Positions 15,909 to 22,217 of a stretch of DNA of 29,530 nucleotides are shown here, one piece after another. Every line of letters starts with the position of its first letter. Position 1 is the stretch's first letter. The notes under the pieces are model-generated. The model searched no databases. It was not told where the DNA came from and saw nothing but the letters and a program-made list of their open reading frames with translations. A program made the position numbers and the translations under genes. This DNA comes from DASSWG01 sp035704905 (lineage in GTDB: Bacteria > Bacteroidota > Bacteroidia > Flavobacteriales > Flavobacteriaceae), in contig DASSWN010000083.1 of NCBI GenBank assembly GCA_035704905.1, forward strand, positions 1-29,530, written 5' to 3'.

Positions 15909-16316
15909 ATGAATCAGCGCGATTTACAAATATTGGAAACCCGACCTGAAATTCGGTCCGCGAAACTTTTCCCAAATATGTCTTCGGGCGAGCAGTTTCA
16001 AAACAAAACACTTCGGCCTGTAATAAAATTTCAAGCCGATTTGTTGTTGATGGCTTTCAGAAATTACATCCAAAAACATAAAAATGTGTTTTATGATCTT
16101 TCTGTGGAAAAACGCTTGGAATATGTGGAACATGCCATTCAAAAAGACATAAAATTCCGAAACAGTCTGAAGGGAATGGTGTTAGGGCAATTCACTTCGC
16201 AAGAATATAGTTTTTATATTCAAGATTCTTCGGCACTGAACAAACGAATGATGGGCATTGTAATTGAAAAAATACAGGAAAACATTCAATTACTTGAGGA
16301 AACTTTCGCGTACTAA
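15909..16316 (+). CDS. Small conserved hypothetical protein
   Basis: Soluble, mostly helical 135-residue protein without signal peptide or membrane segment. I do not recognise a domain. From memory, similar flavobacterial proteins exist with the same blocks (EQFQNKTLRPVIKFQADLLL, YIQKHKNVFYDLSVEKRLEY, QKDIKFRNSLKGMVLGQFT, SSALNKRMMGIVIEKI) and are sometimes labelled glyoxalase; I see no metal-binding pattern that supports that name. The last 27 bases overlap the 3' end of the convergent DUF3307 gene. Codon use looks like its neighbours. Function unknown. Confidence 0.75.
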   Translation: MNQRDLQILETRPEIRSAKLFPNMSSGEQFQNKTLRPVIKFQADLLLMAFRNYIQKHKNVFYDLSVEKRLEYVEHAIQKDIKFRNSLKGMVLGQFTSQEYSFYIQDSSALNKRMMGIVIEKIQENIQLLEETFAY

Positions 16317-17027
16317 GATACCGAGGAGAATACTGATTGTGAAACTCATCAATGTTCCGATCAGAACATATTCGGTCTGTTTGCGGGAACCCGACATAGA
16401 TTTATCATTGAAACGCAAAATTGATTTTGCTGCGATTAAAAACCCTATTGCCGCAAAATTTCCCATTAAAATAAACGTAAGGACCAGAATTCGTTCAAAA
16501 ATACCAATGTAACGCCCCGCAGATTTCAGACTGTTTTCTTCGCCTTCATGTTTTTCAAGATCGCCACGCCATCGCTCGGTGGCTTTTCCAACCAAAAACC
16601 CGACTGGAAAAATCACAACCAAATAGGCAATAAACACAATTAAGATTTCAGGGGAATTGAGAATATTTCTGAAAAAAGTTCCAATTTCATCAAAGGCATT
16701 TATTAAATACAGCCAAGCCAAAACAATAGCAATAATATGGAAAAATTGATCTAATAAAAAGTAAGTCAAATTGTCTTTATTGGTGTTTAATTTCCATAAA
16801 TCGATAAAAAAATGAGTGACAAAAATAAAGAGCGGCACCATCCACATTTCCCATTGCTGTAAAAAGAGATAAGATAAAATCCCCGCAATCAGCGCATGAA
16901 GCAACAAATAAACCGATTTTATTTTGTGCTTGCGTTTGTGAAGGATCCAGGTGGTTGGTTGCAATACAAAATCCGTAAGAATATGTGCGATCAACAATTG
17001 CAAAAAAATGAGGATTGTTGCGCTCAT
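16290..17027 (-). CDS. DUF3307 family multi-pass membrane protein
   Basis: Inner-membrane protein of 245 residues with about six to seven hydrophobic segments. Examples are the N-terminal helix with ILIFLQLLIAHILTDFVLQP, a histidine-rich helix pair (LLHALIAG, FIFVTHFFIDLWK), FFHIIAIVLAWLYL, LIVFIAYLVVIFPVGFLVG, and two C-terminal helices. The N-terminal HxxxDFxxQ and the HxxxD motif in THFFIDLWK are typical of DUF3307, a family of unknown function. A charged cytoplasmic loop (about 160-185, ATERWRGDLEKHEGEENS) precedes the last helices. Its ATG overlaps the satD TGA by four bases, so the two are translationally coupled. Pairing of DUF3307 with SatD recurs in other genomes from memory. Its 3' end overlaps the convergent gene by 27 bases. 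Confidence 0.85.
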   Translation of the reverse strand: MSATILIFLQLLIAHILTDFVLQPTTWILHKRKHKIKSVYLLLHALIAGILSYLFLQQWEMWMVPLFIFVTHFFIDLWKLNTNKDNLTYFLLDQFFHIIAIVLAWLYLINAFDEIGTFFRNILNSPEILIVFIAYLVVIFPVGFLVGKATERWRGDLEKHEGEENSLKSAGRYIGIFERILVLTFILMGNFAAIGFLIAAKSILRFNDKSMSGSRKQTEYVLIGTLMSFTISILLGILVRESFLK

Positions 17028-17695
17028 TGGTTTTCGGTTTGGGACATAACCTCTTTAAAACGTACCAACAACTTGGCAATGGCTTCCCAGCCACTGGCCT
17101 TTTTGCGTGAATTTACTGCAGATTGGCTGATGCCGAGTTTTTGGGCAATTTCTGTTTCCTTCAAATCGTGCAATAAAAAATAAACCACCTCGGCAGAGGC
17201 CAAAGACCACTTATCGGTGAGCAGATCAAAAAATTTGAAATGCACGTTGAATTCATCATCGATATATTCATTATTGGTTTTTAGGCTTGTTTTCTGGTTT
17301 CTGCCTTTCATTGCATCGAGCGTTCTTCCCGAAAAAATAAACGCTTCGCCATTTGCTTGTTTTAAGCTTTTCGGAATGCCATCAATTTCCCCAATGCCAA
17401 TTGCCATCCTAAAATCGACAATGCTTTTGGAGGCTTTTGAAATTTTTCCGTTTTGGAAAAAGAATTTTTTAACGCTGCTTTTTAGCCAGAAAGCAACGGT
17501 CAAAGCATCTTCCGGGTCTAAAACTATTCCCTGAAAACCATCGCCACGATACATTTCAAAATGTGCCACCCTTTTTTTAAAACGTTTCTGTATTTTTCTG
17601 AATTCTTCTTGAAGATAATCTTGTACCAATTGAAGTTCCTTCTTTTTTAGTTTAGAAGAATTGATTAAATCACAGGTTAAAACAGCTGCACGCAT
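17024..17695 (-). CDS. SatD family protein: nucleotidyl-cyclase-like domain plus helix-turn-helix
   Basis: Soluble 223-residue protein of the SatD family (named from the streptococcal sat acid-tolerance locus; molecular function not established to my knowledge). The N-terminal part (about 1-165) shows the layout of a class III nucleotidyl cyclase fold. D9 (LTCDLINSS) and D52 (YRGDGF) sit where the two metal-binding aspartates would be, then FRMAIGIGEID (95-105) and GEAFIFSGRTLDA (116-128) with the arginine retained but not the usual asparagine. The C-terminal part (about 170-212) is a helix-turn-helix (ETEIAQKLGISQSAVNSRKKA) like that of sigma region 4 or LuxR proteins. I chose the ATG at 17695 because it opens MRAAVLTCD as in relatives; an in-frame TTG at 17719 lies in the -7 element. 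It is coupled to the DUF3307 gene and faces a palindrome array that may be its own operator. Confidence 0.82.
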   Translation of the reverse strand: MRAAVLTCDLINSSKLKKKELQLVQDYLQEEFRKIQKRFKKRVAHFEMYRGDGFQGIVLDPEDALTVAFWLKSSVKKFFFQNGKISKASKSIVDFRMAIGIGEIDGIPKSLKQANGEAFIFSGRTLDAMKGRNQKTSLKTNNEYIDDEFNVHFKFFDLLTDKWSLASAEVVYFLLHDLKETEIAQKLGISQSAVNSRKKASGWEAIAKLLVRFKEVMSQTENQ

Positions 17696-17716
17696 AACAT
17701 CTTTGATCAACAACAA

Positions 17717-17724
17717 CAAATATA
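17717..17724 (-). promoter_or_regulatory. -7 element of the satD promoter
   Basis: TATATTTG on the minus strand, an exact TAnnTTTG match, with a leader of about 15 bases before the ATG at 17695. There is no TTG at the -33 position; that region is taken up by the first palindrome (17747-17764), so the promoter may depend on, or be blocked by, the protein that binds there. Confidence 0.45.
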
Positions 17725-17746
17725 GATGAAAAAACTTATAAAAATA

Positions 17747-17826
17747 ATAAGTCTGCAGACTTATAATTCGGTATTATAAGTCTATAGGCTTATAATAGAC
17801 AAATATAAGCCTTAAGACTTATATTT
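17747..17826. promoter_or_regulatory. Array of three phased palindromic operator-like sites between satD and corA
   Basis: Site 1 (17747-17764) is a perfect 18-bp palindrome, ATAAGTCTGCAGACTTAT. Site 2 (17772-17797) is a 26-bp palindrome with one mismatched pair, half-sites TTATAAGTC and GGCTTATAA around TATA. Site 3 (17801-17826) is a 26-bp palindrome with one mismatched pair, half-sites ATATAAGCC and GACTTATAT around TTAA. The shared core is ATAAGYC-N4-GRCTTAT and the three centres are exactly 29 bp apart. A further half-site (AACTTATAA, 17733-17741) points toward satD. The array begins at about -36 of the satD promoter and ends 91 bp before corA. Cooperative binding of a dimeric regulator, possibly SatD itself, is the simplest reading. 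Confidence 0.75.
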
Positions 17827-17917
17827 TAAAAAACTTCTCAGTATTATCTTTTAAAAAACGGGTAAGAAAAAAAACTAAATGTAAAAAAACAATATATTTA
17901 AGCATTGAAAAGAAAAA

Positions 17918-18991
17918 ATGAAACTTCGATCTCCCTTAAAAAAACCTTTGAAATATACCTCGCTGCACCAAGCCCCAGGGGAAGTAACGTATGTGGGTAC
18001 AAAAAATGCCATATCGGTTCTGGATATAATTTCCTACAACGAAACAGACTATGCGCATTACAAAAGCGACAATTGGCAGGATGCATTTCAGTTTACGGAA
18101 ACGAACAAAATTAGTTGGGTGAATATAAATGGTTTGAACAACACTTCTGACATTGAAAAATTGGGAAAAGAATATGGTTTGCATCCACTTTTGGTGGAAG
18201 ATATTGTGAACACTCAACAAAGGCCCAAAATCGAAGAACATGAAAATTATTTGTTTTTGGTGCTTAAAATGCTTTATCATGACGAACATGGAAAATTCAC
18301 CAAAGAACATATTAGCATTGTACTGGGTGAAAATTATGTGCTCACCTTTCAAGAAGCAAATGAAGATGTTTTTGATGGGCTTCGGGATCGTATCGCCAAT
18401 GCAAAAGGCCGGGTCAGGCAACGCGGTTCGGATTATTTGATGTATTCCATTTTGGATGCGATCATTGATAATTATTTCATTATCATCGAAAATTTGAGCG
18501 ATAATATTGAATTTCTTGAAGATGAATTGCTTTCCAAAGAACCACGTGATAATATTTCCAATGAAATTCAGCATCTGAAACGAAAAATCCTAAAAATCAG
18601 AAATGCTGTGCTGCCTCTGCGGGAAGTAATTAAACAGCTCGAAAAAAGCACACACCGGTTCATTCAAAGCAAAACAAAAAATTATTTACGCGACCTGCTC
18701 GACCATATTGTGCAAATTGGCGAAAGCGTTGAAATTTATCGTGAAATGACGTGGGGTTTAATGGATATGTACATGACGACCATCAGCAATAAAATGAACG
18801 AAGTCATGAAAGTTTTGACAATTATGTCCAGTATTTTCATTCCGCTCACTTTTATTGTAGGCGTTTATGGAATGAATTTCGACTATATGCCCGAACTTCA
18901 TGAACCGCACGGATATTATGCGGTTTGGGTCGTCATGATTTTGGTTTTCTTGGGATTGCTTTGGTTCTTCAAGCGCAAAAAGTGGTTTTAA
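17918..18991 (+). CDS. corA: CorA family magnesium/cobalt transporter
   Basis: Inner-membrane divalent-cation channel, normally a pentamer that takes up Mg2+ and can carry Co2+ and Ni2+. The 357-residue protein has the large cytoplasmic N-terminal domain (about 1-290) with the long stalk helix. Two C-terminal membrane segments follow (about 300-317 and 333-351). The selectivity motif GMN stands at 318-320 (VGVYGMNFDYMPE) and a basic tail (KRKKW) ends the protein. The N-terminal domain has the usual VNINGL and LHPLLVEDIVN blocks. The ATG at 17918 follows an AT-rich 90-bp leader with weak -7-like elements at 17845-17852 (TATCTTTT) and 17893-17900 (TATATTTA). It is divergent from satD and may share its operator array. 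Its stop is seven bases from that of the convergent VWA gene. Confidence 0.94.
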   Translation: MKLRSPLKKPLKYTSLHQAPGEVTYVGTKNAISVLDIISYNETDYAHYKSDNWQDAFQFTETNKISWVNINGLNNTSDIEKLGKEYGLHPLLVEDIVNTQQRPKIEEHENYLFLVLKMLYHDEHGKFTKEHISIVLGENYVLTFQEANEDVFDGLRDRIANAKGRVRQRGSDYLMYSILDAIIDNYFIIIENLSDNIEFLEDELLSKEPRDNISNEIQHLKRKILKIRNAVLPLREVIKQLEKSTHRFIQSKTKNYLRDLLDHIVQIGESVEIYREMTWGLMDMYMTTISNKMNEVMKVLTIMSSIFIPLTFIVGVYGMNFDYMPELHEPHGYYAVWVVMILVFLGLLWFFKRKKWF

Positions 18992-18998
18992 TTTCCTT

Positions 18999-21032
18999 CT
19001 AAATCAGTCCGTTATATTTTCTAAGAAACCATTCTACCGCCAGTGAAAGCAGAATAACAATCAATAAATAATACCAGTCAATAATTGAAATCATTTTCTG
19101 TTTGCTCTTTTGAACCGGAAGAAAAGCATTGTTTCCCAATAAGTCTTTTGCCAGCAAATCGGCAGCATTCAAAAAATAAACTTGATGATCAGGATTATGG
19201 GCAATTTCCTGCAATTGATTCAAATTGGCATTCATAAACTGTTTTTCGGGTTCAAAGTCGATCAACGTGAATTCGCCTGATTTCGACAAATTTTCACCTT
19301 CCACTTTCACAGTAAAATTATATTTGCCCGGCGGAAAATCACTCAAGTTCACAGTGTAATCCGTATTTTTAAGCAGAAATGGTCGCTGAACACGTTGTTC
19401 GGTATCTTTGTTTTCTGCGACCAAAGTCAGTTTGGCATGCGGATCAAAAACAAAATTCCTATCAAAATATTCTGCGCGAATCATTAGTTCATCACCTTTG
19501 TTGTAAAACGAATGATAGCTTAGTTCCAAACGCTCACGTTTTTTTGTTGATGCAAGATACTGTACCAACTTTCCGAGAAATCCATCAAATTTCTCGAAGG
19601 AACGAAAATCCAAATAACTTTTAGCGCGCCATTTCCAAATTCCTTCACCAAAAAGAAAGGCCTTCCTCCTTCCTTTCTGGTCTTCGACAGTCGCCAGCAA
19701 TGGCGTTTCGGTAGTAATCCCCTGAATATTTTGAAATAAAATAGGACGTATCCGGTTTTGAAACTCAGTTCTGCCAAACCGATCTCTAAGCGGTGGAAAA
19801 TCATCGAAACCGATATCTTCCAATTGAAAAACACCATAATTCTTATTGAATTCCGGCAGAAAGTCTTCAAACTGCCTATTCGCCTGTTTTTCAAAATCGG
19901 ATTGTGCTGAATTCAAAAAATTATAATCCGTAGCGGTTCCCGTAATTATGAAAGCATTGATTTTTAAATCTTTAATTTGCTGAAAAACCGACTGAAAAGA
20001 GTCGTTTGGTTGATATAAAATCACCAGTTGATATTCTCCAACATTCAGTTCATCTTCTGGAGTTTTTATGGTAACAGAACGTTGCTCATTGCTTTCAACC
20101 GCTTTTTTCAAGGCGCCAATATCGGGGTGCAGAATACCGGCCAATAATAAAATTTCGGTTTTTTGACCAATTGTTTCAATCGCAAATTTTCGTTGATTGT
20201 TGACTTTGTTTTTTTCTTGGTCCAACGGCAGGATTTTGGCCGTATATGTTTTAACCCCGATACTATTTGCTGGAAGAATGGCGGAAATTCGTTTCGATTT
20301 ATTTTCCGGGGAAAAATTCACTTTTTCACGAAAAACGGTTCGTTCATTTTCTTGAATAACAAATTCGCTTTCAATATTTTTCAGCCCGACATAATTTATA
20401 AAAATTTCCACGGGGAATTTATTGTTCAAAAAAGTATAGCGATTCGCATTCAATTGCGTGATCTCCAAATCGGTATATTGGGTGGTGTCTCCAACAACAA
20501 CCGGAAAAATTTGGGAATTTTGGTTATTCGCCAGATAGCGGTATTCTTCTCCGAAAGTTTGATTTCCATCAGTTACCAATACAATAGGCGCGGTTTTTTT
20601 CTTGTGGATTTGTTGAAGTTCGCGCAAGGCGTTTCCAATTTCGGTTTGTTTTTCTTCAAAACTCAGGGAATCGGCCGGACGAAGGGTTTCGCCGAAAGAA
20701 TAAATTTCAAGATCAAAGCGTTTTGTGAGTTCGGAATTGTTTTTCAGCTCCGCCATAAAATTCCGCACCTCATCGGCTTTGCCAAAATTTGCTATGGAAC
20801 TGGAATTATCGACGGCTAAAAGCAACGCCGGTTTTTCAACATAATAAGAATTCGATGAAAATTTCGGGTTAATCAGCAAAAGGAATAAGGCAAACCACGT
20901 AACGAATCGCAAAAAAACAAACCATCCACGATTTTTGAATTTCCTTTTCTTTCCAAAAAAATACTGCGAAAAAGAAAGCCCCAAAGCAAGGATTGCGGCC
21001 AAAATAACCCAAAAAATTGTCAGTGCATCCAT
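18999..21032 (-). CDS. Membrane-anchored von Willebrand factor A domain protein
   Basis: Unassigned 677-residue protein. Two N-terminal membrane helices (about 4-23 and 36-54) lead into a VWA domain (about 68-215). The MIDAS-like motif is VDNSSS (74-79), and IVLVTDGNQTF supplies the second conserved strand. The long middle part (about 220-630) has beta-rich regions, including a PPGKYNFTVKVEG repeat-like end. A C-terminal helix (about 650-668, WYYLLIVILLSLAVEWFL) closes the protein, so most of it probably faces the periplasm. The layout recalls Bat-type and related membrane VWA proteins of Bacteroidetes, but no MoxR, DUF58 or other Bat gene is adjacent. The start at 21032 (MDALTIFWV) is chosen because the 55 upstream codons look non-coding. 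It follows fabG by 86 bases on the same strand. Confidence 0.8.
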   Translation of the reverse strand: MDALTIFWVILAAILALGLSFSQYFFGKKRKFKNRGWFVFLRFVTWFALFLLLINPKFSSNSYYVEKPALLLAVDNSSSIANFGKADEVRNFMAELKNNSELTKRFDLEIYSFGETLRPADSLSFEEKQTEIGNALRELQQIHKKKTAPIVLVTDGNQTFGEEYRYLANNQNSQIFPVVVGDTTQYTDLEITQLNANRYTFLNNKFPVEIFINYVGLKNIESEFVIQENERTVFREKVNFSPENKSKRISAILPANSIGVKTYTAKILPLDQEKNKVNNQRKFAIETIGQKTEILLLAGILHPDIGALKKAVESNEQRSVTIKTPEDELNVGEYQLVILYQPNDSFQSVFQQIKDLKINAFIITGTATDYNFLNSAQSDFEKQANRQFEDFLPEFNKNYGVFQLEDIGFDDFPPLRDRFGRTEFQNRIRPILFQNIQGITTETPLLATVEDQKGRRKAFLFGEGIWKWRAKSYLDFRSFEKFDGFLGKLVQYLASTKKRERLELSYHSFYNKGDELMIRAEYFDRNFVFDPHAKLTLVAENKDTEQRVQRPFLLKNTDYTVNLSDFPPGKYNFTVKVEGENLSKSGEFTLIDFEPEKQFMNANLNQLQEIAHNPDHQVYFLNAADLLAKDLLGNNAFLPVQKSKQKMISIIDWYYLLIVILLSLAVEWFLRKYNGLI

Positions 21033-21118
21033 GGAGATTAAAGTGGTGAGAAATGAGTGGGGAGCGATGTTGTGACGAAAACCATTTACAAACTCAAACT
21101 CAACATCCGCGCAAAAAA

Positions 21119-21865
21119 CTAAGTGAGCATTCCACCGTCCACATGCAGCACTTGACCCGTAATATAAGTGCTCAAATCGCTGGCCAAAAAGATGCATGCG
21201 TTTGCAATATCTTCCGGACTGCCGCCGCGCTTCAAAGGAATGGCATCGCGCCAGCCGGCCACCGTTTTTTCATCCAATTTTGCGGTCATTTCGGTTTCGA
21301 TAAACCCGGGAGCGATCACATTTGTTCGAATATTCCGTGAACCGAGTTCCAAAGCCATGGATTTTGAAAAGCCAATGATTCCGGCTTTTGAAGCCGAATA
21401 ATTCGATTGCCCGGCATTTCCTTTCACGCCAACCACCGAACTAATATTAATAATACTTCCGTGGCGCTGTTTCAACATTGGTTTCAATAAAGCTTTGGTC
21501 ATATTGAAAACCGATTTCAAATTTGTTTCCAAAACTTTGTCAAAATCATCTTCGCTCATACGCATCAACAAATTGTCTTTGGTAATTCCGGCATTGTTGA
21601 TCAAAATATCAATTTCCCCAAAATCCTTCAAAACATCACTGGCAAGTTCCTGCGCTTCTTCAAAATTTGCCGCATTGGATTTGTAAGCCTTGGCTTTTAT
21701 TCCGAGTTGATTCAATTCCTCTTCCAATTTTTCCGCTGCTTCTACAGAAGAACTGTAAGTGAACGCGACATTCGCGCCGTGTTTGGCAAAAACTTCAGCT
21801 ATTCCCTTACCAATTCCGCGGCTGGCACCGGTTATTAGTGCATTCTTTCCTTCTAAAAGTTTCAT
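21119..21865 (-). CDS. fabG: 3-oxoacyl-[acyl-carrier-protein] reductase
   Basis: Short-chain dehydrogenase that reduces beta-ketoacyl-ACP with NADPH in type II fatty-acid synthesis, in the cytoplasm. The 248-residue length is typical. Visible motifs are the cofactor loop TGASRGIGKG near residue 14, NNAGITKDNLLMRM, the catalytic SVVGVKGNAGQSNYSASKAG with Ser, Tyr and Lys, and IAPGFIETEMT. The C terminus (ASDLSTYITGQVLHVDGGM) is that of true FabG proteins. The start at 21865 (MKLLEGKNALITGASRG) is supported by a strong promoter just upstream. The VWA gene follows on the same strand. Confidence 0.93.
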   Translation of the reverse strand: MKLLEGKNALITGASRGIGKGIAEVFAKHGANVAFTYSSSVEAAEKLEEELNQLGIKAKAYKSNAANFEEAQELASDVLKDFGEIDILINNAGITKDNLLMRMSEDDFDKVLETNLKSVFNMTKALLKPMLKQRHGSIINISSVVGVKGNAGQSNYSASKAGIIGFSKSMALELGSRNIRTNVIAPGFIETEMTAKLDEKTVAGWRDAIPLKRGGSPEDIANACIFLASDLSTYITGQVLHVDGGMLT

Positions 21866-21892
21866 TCTTTAAAGATTGATTTTTTTGATTTT

Positions 21893-21921
21893 CAAATATA
21901 GGAAAACCATTGTGATAACAA
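21893..21921 (-). promoter_or_regulatory. Housekeeping promoter of fabG
   Basis: On the minus strand TTG (21919-21921), 18 bp, then TATATTTG (21893-21900), a full consensus match. The leader to the ATG at 21865 would be about 20 bases. Confidence 0.65.
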
Positions 21922-22114
21922 CGATTTTAAAATGTATTCTCCAAACTGATTTTTGAATTCCCAAAAAAATTACCAGCCACCGGGTATTTTTTTAGAGGCA
22001 AAGAAGGAATACTTTTACCTTATGAAAAAATTCCAATTCCGTTGTTAACCTTTTTAACTACATTTCATTAAAATTAAAAGCGCATTAAAAAACCGGGGTT
22101 CTATATTTCGAAAA

Positions 22115-22200
22115 GATGTAAATTTTTGAGTTAGTTGTTTATAATTTAGTTAGTTAACAATGTGAAGGAGCCACTAATTTCGAGTGGCTCTTTTATTTTC
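22115..22200 (+). ncRNA. Possible small RNA ending in an orphan terminator
   Basis: The region runs from a -7-like element (TATATTTC, 22102-22109) to an intrinsic terminator on the plus strand, giving a predicted transcript of about 85 bases. It has no open reading frame. It contains a repetitive TTAGTT stretch (22130-22155). No plus-strand gene lies upstream that would need this terminator. The family is not recognised and existence is inferred only from the two flanking signals. Confidence 0.28.
22168..22199 (+). terminator. Intrinsic terminator with no plus-strand gene upstream
   Basis: A perfect 8-bp stem, GAGCCACT (22168-22175) with AGTGGCTC (22183-22190), and a 7-base loop are followed by TTTTATTTT on the plus strand. 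On the minus strand the hairpin begins 27 bases after the helicase stop but is followed by CTTCACATTG, without a T tract, so a role there is less likely. Confidence 0.6.
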
Positions 22201-22217
22201 AATAAATCTGAAAAATT

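Larger units (their letters stand above)
21922..22217. other. Gene-poor AT-rich intergenic region
   Basis: No convincing coding region lies here. On the plus strand there is a -7-like TACTTTTA (22010-22017) followed by ATG at 22022 and a stop after eight codons (MKKFQFRC), too short to call. A second -7-like TATATTTC lies at 22102-22109 and a terminator hairpin at 22168-22190. The region may encode a small plus-strand RNA. Confidence 0.6.

Noticed and set aside
17747..17826. Regularly spaced repeats that could suggest a CRISPR array
   Set aside because: Only three copies, each palindromic, separated by 3-7 bases with no unique spacers, and no cas gene nearby. An operator array fits better.
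17936..18574. 212-codon minus-strand frame inside corA
   Set aside because: It mirrors the conserved CorA cytoplasmic domain and its translation has no recognisable family features.
21033..21197. 55-codon N-terminal extension of the VWA protein
   Set aside because: It reads through the fabG stop region, has non-protein-like composition, and the ATG at 21032 starts the first membrane helix.
22022..22048. Eight-codon reading frame MKKFQFRC after a -7-like element
   Set aside because: Too short, with no downstream plus-strand gene for it to control, so no support as a leader peptide.
22168..22190. Hairpin as the terminator of the minus-strand helicase gene
   Set aside because: On the minus strand the bases after the stem are CTTCACATTG with no T tract; the plus orientation is much stronger.
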